Assembly (NCBI GenBank): GCA_012511615.1
Contig: JAAZFS010000121.1
Location: forward strand, 1-10,082
Reading direction: 5' to 3'
Origin: Elusimicrobiota bacterium
Lineage (GTDB): Bacteria > CG03 > SLGR01
DNA: 10,082 bases
Of the stretch, positions 1-6,093 are shown in pieces; the stretch's first letter is position 1; each line of letters opens with the position of its first letter. The position numbers and the translations under genes were made by a program. Under the pieces are notes generated by a model. The model was not told the DNA's origin, made no database searches, and was given only the letters and a program-made list of their open reading frames with translations.

Positions 1-235
1 ACTCTCTGTTACCCATACAGGCAGAGTTAAGAAGATATTCAAACTCTAAATCTGCATCTTGAATTAATTTTATATGATTGGAAACTTGTTTATGGCTGAG
101 TTTTTTTAGAATATAGGATGGCCTACCACCCCCAAAAAAGTCACTGGAAAACTTACCGTAAACTGATCTGACTCCGGGTTTTTCAAGACTTGGAATTAAA
201 TTATCATCCCAATTTGTAGGTACTGTCAGTTTCAT
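1..235 (-). CDS. N-terminus of a protein resembling the U32 peptidase family (3' end outside window)
   Basis: The frame starts at ATG 235 and stays open to the left edge, giving 78 residues. Visible are MKLTVPTNWDDNLI, the segment VYGKFSSDFFGGGRPSYIL near 25-43, and FEYLLNSACMGNRE near 65-78. From memory, the YGK-SDF-GGGR and YLLN-ACxGNRE elements resemble TIM-barrel proteins annotated as U32 family peptidases in anaerobes, where YLLN is an early barrel strand. I cannot confirm this without a search. Known U32 members include collagenase-like proteases and the Fe-S proteins UbiU/UbiV and RlhA, which carry out oxygen-independent hydroxylations. The gene lies 22 nt after the frameshifted radical SAM gene and probably belongs to the same operon. 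No good Shine-Dalgarno precedes the ATG. An alternative ATG at 251 meets a stop at once, supporting 235. Confidence 0.55.
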   Translation of the reverse strand, partial: MKLTVPTNWDDNLIPSLEKPGVRSVYGKFSSDFFGGGRPSYILKKLSHKQVSNHIKLIQDADLEFEYLLNSACMGNRE

Positions 236-257
236 AATAGAATTATAACATAAATAA

Positions 258-1130
258 TCACTTAAAGAAATTAAAAATATTCAAGATAAAGTCCTTTAAA
301 AAAGAATACAAGTGTTCTGGGGCATATTTATAAATTAGTTTTAAGGTATTAAATAAAACTCGGGGGTTAAAATAGAATCTCAAATTAGCCCGCCTGCAGA
401 TGTTTTCAAGCTCTGGTTTGGTAAAGCCATTCAGACTGCTATATGAACATCCCTTATACTTTTCATCGAGTTCCGCTCCAGGTACAAAACTAAAAGTATG
501 AAAATTTACAAAGTCAGGGCGCGTTCTCAAAGCATACCTCTGACTTTCCCGGATAGTTTCGGACGTTTCACCCGGCAGCCCAAAAATAAAATCAACCGCA
601 GTTAGTATCCCAACTTTAGAGGCATTTTTTATATTGTTTTCTAGAGCCTGAGGTTCAAGCGGACTCCTACGAATGTTTTTCAGAATTTCGGGATTAGTAG
701 ACTGGAGTCCAAAAGAAATTAATACGCAACCGGCCTTTTTCATAAGCCACATCAATCTGGCACTATCGTTCCCCAATGATAGCGGATGAAGAATACACAT
801 CCATTTAAAATCTGAATAATTTTTCTCAATAATTGAACGAGATAATTCTTCGATACGGCCAACCTCCATAGCCAGCATATCATCCTGAAAAATTATAAAT
901 CTAACCTTGTATTCTGTAAGGAGCATATCTATCTCATCCATAATATTTGGTATAGACCGAAGCCTATAGCTCCCTCTCCAAACATTGGGAGTACTGCAGA
1001 AAGAACACTTCAAGCGGCAACCCCTTGAAGAAACAATCGGAGCAATAGGCTTTCGTGATGGGAGTATATAATAGTCGTAATAAGAGCTTAAATCAGTCTT
1101 ACTCCAATCGGGAAAGCTAATGGTGTCCAA
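258..1130 (-). CDS. C-terminal fragment: radical SAM domain of the frameshifted gene
   Basis: This frame encodes 290 residues if counted from TTG 1130, which is probably an internal leucine codon rather than a real start. It contains SSRGCRLKCSFC (Cys38, 42 and 45 of the fragment) followed by STPNVWRG, then FIIFQDDML, the Gly-Leu-Gln strand ISFGLQSTNPEIL, and VDFIFGLPGETSETI, all standard for radical SAM enzymes of the B12 class. The C-terminal arm RRANLRFYFNPRVLFNTLKL matches in style the arms of the other B12-type radical SAM proteins here. The catalytic residues look intact, so no decay beyond the single frameshift is visible. It ends 22 nt before the next gene. Confidence 0.75.
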   Translation of the reverse strand: MDTISFPDWSKTDLSSYYDYYILPSRKPIAPIVSSRGCRLKCSFCSTPNVWRGSYRLRSIPNIMDEIDMLLTEYKVRFIIFQDDMLAMEVGRIEELSRSIIEKNYSDFKWMCILHPLSLGNDSARLMWLMKKAGCVLISFGLQSTNPEILKNIRRSPLEPQALENNIKNASKVGILTAVDFIFGLPGETSETIRESQRYALRTRPDFVNFHTFSFVPGAELDEKYKGCSYSSLNGFTKPELENICRRANLRFYFNPRVLFNTLKLIYKYAPEHLYSFLKDFILNIFNFFK

Positions 1131-1651
1131 GTTTTCAATAAACTCCCGCTTAGGACTAGAGAGTATTTTTCATCTAAAATATAATGAATTCCCTTGATAC
1201 TAGTAATATCAGAGTTTTTACTGAGAGCATCAGCCACTTCCACAATTGTTTCTTCGGCTTCACCCGCGCATACAATATCAGCACCAGCATTTAAAAAGTC
1301 TTCATATTCAATGTATCCGGGACCTCCAGCAATAATTTTTATATGCGGAAGGTTTTTTTTAATTTCGGAGATATAGCGGATTGTTTTTTCTTTTCCAATA
1401 AACTGGATATAAATTCCAAGAAAAAGATATTCTTGACAAGAGATTTTTTCAATAAGATCTGGCAATTTAAAATTGCCCCCATGCTGACAGAGCACTTCAG
1501 AAGAATATCCAGCGTTTTCAAGTGCAGAAGAAAGGTAGTAAAGTCCGATAAATGGACGGCGTTGAAAGATGCTGAAACGAAATTTGCCTTCTTCCCCAAA
1601 GCTATCGCTAGATGGGGAAAGAGAAACGAGCAAAACTTTAGGCTGTTTCAT
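1088..1651 (-). CDS. N-terminal fragment: cobalamin-binding domain of the frameshifted radical SAM gene
   Basis: As read, this frame gives 187 residues. Residues 1-162 are a B12-binding domain: MKQPKVLLVSLSP, RPFIGLYYLSSALENAGY near 32-49 (the PPxGLxYxAxxLE pattern), IIAGGPGYIEYEDFL near 106-120 and GADIVCAGEAEETI near 123-136. The DxHxxG cobalamin ligand motif is not present, as in the neighbouring paralogue. Residues 163-187 follow the frameshift and resemble nothing conserved. If translated alone it would bind cobalamin at most and have no catalytic cluster. See the spanning entry for the repaired gene. Confidence 0.75.
   Translation of the reverse strand: MKQPKVLLVSLSPSSDSFGEEGKFRFSIFQRRPFIGLYYLSSALENAGYSSEVLCQHGGNFKLPDLIEKISCQEYLFLGIYIQFIGKEKTIRYISEIKKNLPHIKIIAGGPGYIEYEDFLNAGADIVCAGEAEETIVEVADALSKNSDITSIKGIHYILDEKYSLVLSGSLLKTWTPLAFPIGVRLI
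1166..1170 (-). other. Frameshift site: A5 homopolymer where A6 restores the frame
   Basis: The minus strand reads GAT GAA AAA TAC in the upstream frame. One additional A gives GAT GAA AAA ATA CTC and a continuous protein. The correct downstream frame has a TGA just before the run, so the shift must occur at or after this run and before the downstream conserved linker; the homopolymer is the natural place. Confidence 0.8.
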
Positions 1652-1670
1652 CTAAGTAGTGGTGAAAGTT

Positions 1671-3128
1671 TCATTCCCCGGCTTTCAACCGGTTTACTGC
1701 CTGGGGAACAATGCTCAAAACTATAACTATAACGACAAAACCACCATAGAGTAAATATCTTAAAGGGAACACCCGATCAACAAGCAGTTTCCAAATTTTC
1801 CAAGGCCGTAGATAAAATTCCATAATACCTCGGCGATGGGCTTTTTTTACCTGACGATTACTCATTCCGTCAGGACGCCACCTTAGGACTTTATCTACCG
1901 AAGCAAAAAGGCCCCAGGAATTAAAAGATTCATACTCATATTTTTCCTTGTCCGGAATCATATCATAGAGGTCTGTTCCAGGGTAAGGTATGGTACTATT
2001 AAAAACCGCCATATCTGGATCAAGTCGACGGGCAAATTTTATAGTATCTAGACAGGACTCCCAATTATCACCAGGTAAGCCAAACATAAAAAATCCAGAG
2101 GAGCGAATCCGAGCTTTTTTAGTCCACTTCATAGCATTATAGGCATCAGAGAGTTCAGTGTTTTTTCCAGACTCGTAAAGAACCCGCTGGTTTCCAGATT
2201 CAAACCCGTAAAATATTGCTCGACAGGAAGAAGCAGACATATTTTTAAGCAGTCTCTCTGTCACCATATTTACCCTGTTTTGGCAGTGCCAGGCAATTTT
2301 CTTGTGCAGGCCTCTTCTAACAAGTTCTCCAGTAAATTCCAAACCGATTTTTTCAGATATTGGAAAGCAGGAATCAGGGAATCCAAACCTGTCTACCCCG
2401 TATTTTTCATACATATACTCTATTTCATCAACAACATTTTTTATCTTTCTCAGTCTTATGCCGGGAAATATATTATGCTGGGCACAAAAACTGCACCTGT
2501 TTACACATCCTCTGGATGCAGTAACTGAAAGCATATTTTCATTATAAGAACCAAAACTAAAACAATCCTTATAGATAGAAATATCAAAGAGATGCCAGGC
2601 CGGATAAGGAAGCGAGTCAAGGTCTTCAATAAGTTCTCTATCCGGATTATTTACAATCTTTCCAGCTTCCTGATAACTTATACCCTTGATTCCCTTTAAG
2701 GGAAGTGAACTCTTAAGAGCCCTGCAGGCCTCAAGCATAGAAATTTCCCCCTCCCCGCGTACAACTATATCAGCTCCTGTATCTCGGAGTGATACATCGG
2801 GAAGGGCCGTGGGATGGACATTCCCCAGTATTATTTTTCCAGTAAAGCCATAAGTGCGGGCCAATGAAATTATTTTATTTACATTTTCCATGGCAACGGT
2901 AAAACAAGAAAATGCAATGACATCCGGCTTTATTCTCAGCATATCCAATACCAGCGACGCATTACTGGAGCCGGCGGCACTCTGATCTCTTGCAAATACC
3001 TCAAAACCATCGTTTTCCAAAACGGCAGCTATATATGCCAAGCCTATAGGTGGAACCAGAGGACGAGAACCGGCATAAAAACGGTTCTGAGTAAGTGTCC
3101 AGCTGGGGTTAATGAGTAGGATTTTCAT
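1671..3128 (-). CDS. B12-binding domain radical SAM protein, C-terminal membrane segment
   Basis: A complete 485-residue protein. Residues 1-140 form a cobalamin-binding Rossmann domain: MKILLINPSW, PPIGLAYIAAVLE near 26-38, PDVIAFSCF, GNVHPTALPD near 102-111, and ADIVVRGEGE near 119-128. As in many enzymes of this class, DxHxxG, the lower-ligand motif, is absent. A linker with NPDRELIEDLDSLPYPAW leads to the radical SAM barrel with ASRGCVNRCSFC (Cys208, 212, 215), FYGFESG, GFFMFGLPGD and PYPGTDLYD. After the barrel come FYLRPWKIWKLL and a hydrophobic segment at about 458-478, so the protein may be membrane-tethered near the prenyltransferase. Related enzymes include methyltransferases, BchE and HpnJ. 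Its start overlaps the preceding stop (ATGA). Methylation, cyclisation or rearrangement of a lipid-linked substrate is likely, but the reaction cannot be told from the sequence. Confidence 0.93.
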   Translation of the reverse strand: MKILLINPSWTLTQNRFYAGSRPLVPPIGLAYIAAVLENDGFEVFARDQSAAGSSNASLVLDMLRIKPDVIAFSCFTVAMENVNKIISLARTYGFTGKIILGNVHPTALPDVSLRDTGADIVVRGEGEISMLEACRALKSSLPLKGIKGISYQEAGKIVNNPDRELIEDLDSLPYPAWHLFDISIYKDCFSFGSYNENMLSVTASRGCVNRCSFCAQHNIFPGIRLRKIKNVVDEIEYMYEKYGVDRFGFPDSCFPISEKIGLEFTGELVRRGLHKKIAWHCQNRVNMVTERLLKNMSASSCRAIFYGFESGNQRVLYESGKNTELSDAYNAMKWTKKARIRSSGFFMFGLPGDNWESCLDTIKFARRLDPDMAVFNSTIPYPGTDLYDMIPDKEKYEYESFNSWGLFASVDKVLRWRPDGMSNRQVKKAHRRGIMEFYLRPWKIWKLLVDRVFPLRYLLYGGFVVIVIVLSIVPQAVNRLKAGE

Positions 3129-4327
3129 AGGCCCAACCGGATTTTCCCGTAACGGATTCTTATTTTAAAATATAGACTGATAAAAAATTTAATGAAGGAA
3201 TTTCTCATTTCACATAAGCGGAGACGGAAACCCTTTTTTTCAATCAGGCCCCTTCCCTCTTCGGCAAGCATTACTATACTAACCTTAATATTGGGCGCCA
3301 TGCCCAGAGGAATTCTATTGTACAAAGTGGTTCGATAAAGATGTTGGAAGATAGGTATCATATCCTCTGGTTTTGGAGAAGGAAGATTTTCATACTGGGT
3401 TCCAATTAAGGGTCGAAATATGCAAACAGTGCTAACCACTCCCATTTTGGCAAAATAATCTATGGCTTCAATCGTCTTTTCGGCAGGTTCAAGTCCGGCA
3501 ATGATTTCTCCAGATACTCGGCCCCTCATAAATATTTTCGAACAAGCTTCTATGGTATCTAAATACTGTTTCCGACCAATGGTCCGCGATTTCCCAGGAC
3601 AGACCTCCTTAAGTCTTTCCTCGTCAAAGAGTTCAATACAAAAGGATAGATGGTCCACTCCCTTCTTCTTAAGTCGCTCATAAATAGAATAGTCAGCAGA
3701 AGGCGCTGCCTGAAGACCCACCATAAGTGGAGTATTTTTCTTTATAAGTTCTATGTAATGTTCAAGTATTTCGAGTTCTTTACCTCCCAAGTAACCCGCA
3801 TTAAAATGAACAAAAGTTATTTTTTCCTCCTGCATTGCAGCAAGTGTAGTTTCTAAAAGATCAGCATCTGTTTTATCAATATCCTCTGTAGATCCCAGAT
3901 TTAATCCTACACTGCAGAAACGGCAGTTAGAGGGAGGATCTGTCTTCCAAAATTCACATATGTCAGTAGGATAAATCCCCAGATAAGTTCCCTGCATCAC
4001 CCCGATTCTTGACATGAGTTTTCCGGAAGAGGTTTTTTTAGAATAAAATTTTGGATTAGGCGGAAGGACTATTTCGCTCAGTTCTTCTTCGTCACGAAAA
4101 ACATAATATTTTTCTTCTTTTTTTACTAAGGAAAAAGGAGAATCCGCTGCAAATGATTCATAAACTGGTATATTTATGCTCAATCCTCCGGGCAGAATTC
4201 CCTCAATCCCACTTGCAAGCCCTCCTCTAGTCCTCAAAATTGGGCGAGCGTCGGCATCTAAATCTACTGATGAATCAAGCTGAATACCCCTACAAAGAAG
4301 ATGAATTTTTAGTTGAGCCGAGTTCAT
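3125..4327 (-). CDS. Radical SAM protein with CX10CX2C cluster motif
   Basis: A 400-residue protein. An N-terminal segment of about 110 residues carries no motif I recognise (RTRGGLASGIEGILPGG near 32-48). It is followed by GTYLGIYPTD and then Cys124, Cys135 and Cys138 (CEFWKTDPPSNCRFC, then SVGLNLG). The spacing CX10CX2C differs from the usual CX3CX2C; non-standard spacings are known, for example in Elp3-type enzymes. Downstream features fit a radical SAM barrel: VHFNAGYLGG near 189 (strand plus glycines), MVGLQAAP, LSFCIELFDEERLK, GEIIAGLEP and IFRPLIGTQYENLPSP, the last recalling the biotin synthase-like FRP-GT region. It should bind a 4Fe-4S cluster and SAM in the cytoplasm. Position between UbiA and a B12 radical SAM gene, with ATGA overlaps at both ends, ties it to prenyl product formation or tailoring. 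Specific function unknown. Confidence 0.88.
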   Translation of the reverse strand: MNSAQLKIHLLCRGIQLDSSVDLDADARPILRTRGGLASGIEGILPGGLSINIPVYESFAADSPFSLVKKEEKYYVFRDEEELSEIVLPPNPKFYSKKTSSGKLMSRIGVMQGTYLGIYPTDICEFWKTDPPSNCRFCSVGLNLGSTEDIDKTDADLLETTLAAMQEEKITFVHFNAGYLGGKELEILEHYIELIKKNTPLMVGLQAAPSADYSIYERLKKKGVDHLSFCIELFDEERLKEVCPGKSRTIGRKQYLDTIEACSKIFMRGRVSGEIIAGLEPAEKTIEAIDYFAKMGVVSTVCIFRPLIGTQYENLPSPKPEDMIPIFQHLYRTTLYNRIPLGMAPNIKVSIVMLAEEGRGLIEKKGFRLRLCEMRNSFIKFFISLYFKIRIRYGKIRLGL

Positions 4328-5199
4328 AAGAAACCTCCAGAAACAAGAGCCGAAAGAGCAAAGCCAAGCTGACCTGCAATTAAAATTAAATACATATGCT
4401 TCCAAGAAACATGGTTGGCCTCCAAGGTAAGTTCTTCAGGCCGGCTGGACAAGAGTTTAAAGGTGTAATATCCCCAAAGAGAAAGAAGGGTCAAGGGAAG
4501 AGTAGATTTAGGGATTAGCCCTAAAAAAACTCCCACAGGTACAAGAAGAAAAGGTATATAAAAGAAAGGTCCAATAATCCTTACTGCTTTTTCCGTGCCG
4601 TAAACTATAGGAAGAGTTCTCATCCCATACTTAGAATCCCCTTCTATATCACTAAAATCTTTTGTTGAAGCCGCACCCAGAACGTAGAGGGCAAAGATTG
4701 TACCGACACACCAGGGTGTCAGAATATTCGGTGCACTATTCACGGACCATCCAGCAACAATAAGAAGAAGACCCCGGGCAAGAGCAATTGAAATATTGCT
4801 TAAAAAAGCCCGTTTTTTCAGCTGAACCAGTGGCAGAGAATAAGCTACCGTTATCAGGGCTGCAATAAGGATGAGCGTGAAAAAAACCCAATTAACACAA
4901 TAAGCCGCAAATAGTGAAAACAAATAAATTAAAACTGTAAAAACAGTGGCAGATTTTACACTTAGTTTTCCTGAAGGAAGCGGGCGGTCAGGTTTGTTTA
5001 TTTTGTCAATATCAAGATCGCATATCTGATTTAAGGAATTTGAAGCTGCATTCAATAATACAGCAGCAAGAAGAGCAGGTATTATTTTAATAGATAAAAT
5101 CCTTCCTGCCGGCATCAGAGCACCCGACAAGATTCCGACAGCCGGAGCTATCAGGGTAAAGGGACGGGCAAGAACTATGTATAAAGCTAAAGATTTCAT
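4324..5199 (-). CDS. UbiA-family membrane prenyltransferase
   Basis: An integral membrane enzyme that transfers a prenyl chain from a diphosphate donor to an aromatic ring or glycerol-type acceptor. Across 291 aa the sequence shows about eight to nine hydrophobic segments. Both catalytic Asp motifs are intact: NQICDLDID at 57-65, followed by KINKPDRPLPSG at 66-77, and KDFSDIEGD at 180-188, followed by GMRTLPIVYG. The NKPDRPLPSG and TLP elements are shared with chlorophyll synthase, homogentisate prenyltransferase and archaeal digeranylgeranylglyceryl phosphate synthase groups, so the acceptor cannot be settled by motif alone. It is less like MenA or UbiA of quinone pathways by my reading. It sits immediately after the polyprenyl synthase gene, with adjoining stop and start, and overlaps the next radical SAM gene by ATGA, so all three are probably translated together. 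Confidence 0.93.
   Translation of the reverse strand: MKSLALYIVLARPFTLIAPAVGILSGALMPAGRILSIKIIPALLAAVLLNAASNSLNQICDLDIDKINKPDRPLPSGKLSVKSATVFTVLIYLFSLFAAYCVNWVFFTLILIAALITVAYSLPLVQLKKRAFLSNISIALARGLLLIVAGWSVNSAPNILTPWCVGTIFALYVLGAASTKDFSDIEGDSKYGMRTLPIVYGTEKAVRIIGPFFYIPFLLVPVGVFLGLIPKSTLPLTLLSLWGYYTFKLLSSRPEELTLEANHVSWKHMYLILIAGQLGFALSALVSGGFL
4334..4338 (-). promoter_or_regulatory. Strong Shine-Dalgarno fixing the start of the CX10CX2C radical SAM gene
   Basis: GGAGG on the minus strand lies 6 nt before ATG 4327, which itself overlaps the UbiA stop as ATGA. This is the clearest ribosome site in the window. It argues against the ATG at 4405, which would add 26 residues that are only an out-of-frame reading of the UbiA C-terminus. 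Confidence 0.75.
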
Positions 5200-6033
5200 C
5201 TATATATCCGGAAGACTATTTTCTATAAAGGCTGAAAACTCTTTGAGGGCTTGAGCTCGATTGCCGAGAGGCTCAAGACAAGTAACTGAAAGAGCAATCT
5301 TTTCTCTAAATAAATCGCGGGCCAATTCAGGTGAAAATATTTCTGCTATGTTGGGCTCGCCTGAGCGAACTTCGCCTTTAATAAATTCATCTAAATCATC
5401 TAAAATTTGAAAGGCAATACCTAGGTTTTCTCCATAGCTCTCAAATATATTAATTTCGGAATCTGGGCAACCTCCAGCAATCGCACCAGTTTTGACCGAG
5501 GCGGAAATAAGCCCCCCAGTCTTCCCCCTGTATATTTCTTTTAATTCCTCTATAGTTGGATTTTCTTCCGAAAGGCTGAGCTCTGTCATCTGGCCTCCGG
5601 CCACGCCTGAGACTCCAAGACAGTCGGTAAGCTCTCTGATAATTCGTATGCTTGTAGGAGCAGGAAGATTTCCTGAGCGGGCCAAGAGTCCGAAAGCTTC
5701 ATTAAAAAGAGCATCTCCAGTAATAACTGCAAGCCCTTCCCCATATTTCATATAAAGAGGAGGTTTGCCCCGGCGAAGAGTTTCATTATCCATCGAAGGC
5801 AAATCATCATGTATAATTGAAAATGAATGAATCATCTCTATGGCGGCTGCAAGATCAATTGCCTTATTCATATCATCGGAATAAACTCCGGCAGCAAGAA
5901 GAGTAAGGATGGGTCGAATTCTCTTTCCCCCAGGAAATACTGCATACCTCATTTCCTCCGAAAGTACACCTTCACTGGGTAGGATTTCGTTGAGCCTGCT
6001 ATCTATTTTTCTAATAAGTTCTTCGTAAGCCAT
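5200..6033 (-). CDS. Short-chain polyprenyl diphosphate synthase (IspA-like)
   Basis: Condenses isopentenyl diphosphate with an allylic diphosphate in the cytosol to supply the prenyl donor. Seen: GGKRIRP at 35-41, first Asp-rich motif HDDLPSMDN (D76, D77, D82, with the two-residue insertion of bacterial and plant enzymes), LRRGKP at 86-91, TGDALFN at 105-111, GGQMTEL at 146-152, and the second motif region QILDDLDEF at 209-217. Phe71, five residues before the first motif, matches the aromatic position of bacterial farnesyl diphosphate synthases, so C15 is favoured over C20, though not proven. The second half is divergent: the motif reads DDLDE rather than DDxxD, and the usual GK(S/T)TYP loop after it is replaced by GEPNIAEIF. 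At 277 aa it is slightly short. It directly abuts the UbiA gene (TAG then ATG), suggesting it feeds that enzyme. Call confident; product length tentative. Confidence 0.93.
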   Translation of the reverse strand: MAYEELIRKIDSRLNEILPSEGVLSEEMRYAVFPGGKRIRPILTLLAAGVYSDDMNKAIDLAAAIEMIHSFSIIHDDLPSMDNETLRRGKPPLYMKYGEGLAVITGDALFNEAFGLLARSGNLPAPTSIRIIRELTDCLGVSGVAGGQMTELSLSEENPTIEELKEIYRGKTGGLISASVKTGAIAGGCPDSEINIFESYGENLGIAFQILDDLDEFIKGEVRSGEPNIAEIFSPELARDLFREKIALSVTCLEPLGNRAQALKEFSAFIENSLPDI

Positions 6034-6093
6034 TATTGTTATTCCTTAGGATATAGATTATAATTTAAAGTATAAGTTCAAGGGGTTTTTATG
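6034..6093 (-). promoter_or_regulatory. Intergenic gap with a possible weak internal promoter
   Basis: This is the largest gap between genes in the window. On the minus strand it holds a perfect TATAAT at 6062-6057. The best upstream match to a -35 box, TTGAAC at 6081-6076, is only 13 nt away, shorter than the usual 16-18, so a sigma-70 promoter is uncertain. AAGGA about 9 nt before ATG 6033 is a plausible ribosome site. No hairpin or terminator is evident. The gap may mark the start of a prenyl/radical SAM sub-operon. Confidence 0.3.

Larger units (their letters stand above)
258..1651 (-). pseudogene. B12-binding domain radical SAM gene split by a one-base frameshift
   Basis: Two overlapping frames encode the two halves of one protein. 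The upstream frame gives the B12 domain through Lys162, then runs into 25 unrelated residues. The next frame resumes with KREFIENLDTISFPDW, the normal linker before the barrel; compare DRELIEDLDSLPYPAW in the neighbouring gene. Adding one A to the A5 run at 1166-1170 (minus strand) restores an uninterrupted 464-residue protein, close to the 485 of its paralogue. With the shift repaired, the cluster cysteines are 212, 216 and 219. Everything else is intact, with no further stops, so this is either a sequencing or assembly error in a homopolymer, a very recent inactivation, or recoding by slippage. The gene follows the upstream stop by 19 nt without a clear ribosome site. Confidence 0.85.

Noticed and set aside
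1160..1175. Programmed -1 ribosomal frameshift of the transposase or viral type
   Set aside because: The site GAT GAA AAA TAC is not an XXXYYYZ heptamer and I see no strong downstream hairpin; an indel in the A run is simpler.
1343..1726. Plus-strand open frame of 127 codons (and others such as 1194-1376, 2280-2547, 5492-5755, 7348-7551)
   Set aside because: They lie opposite well-supported minus-strand genes, show no recognisable motifs and cross gene borders; they are antisense shadows.
4328..4405. 26-residue N-terminal extension of the CX10CX2C radical SAM protein from ATG 4405
   Set aside because: It is an out-of-frame reading of the UbiA C-terminus; GGAGG lies 6 nt before ATG 4327, with an ATGA overlap.
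6034..6093. Rho-independent terminator between the deacetylase and polyprenyl synthase genes
   Set aside because: No GC-rich inverted repeat followed by a T run could be found on the minus strand.
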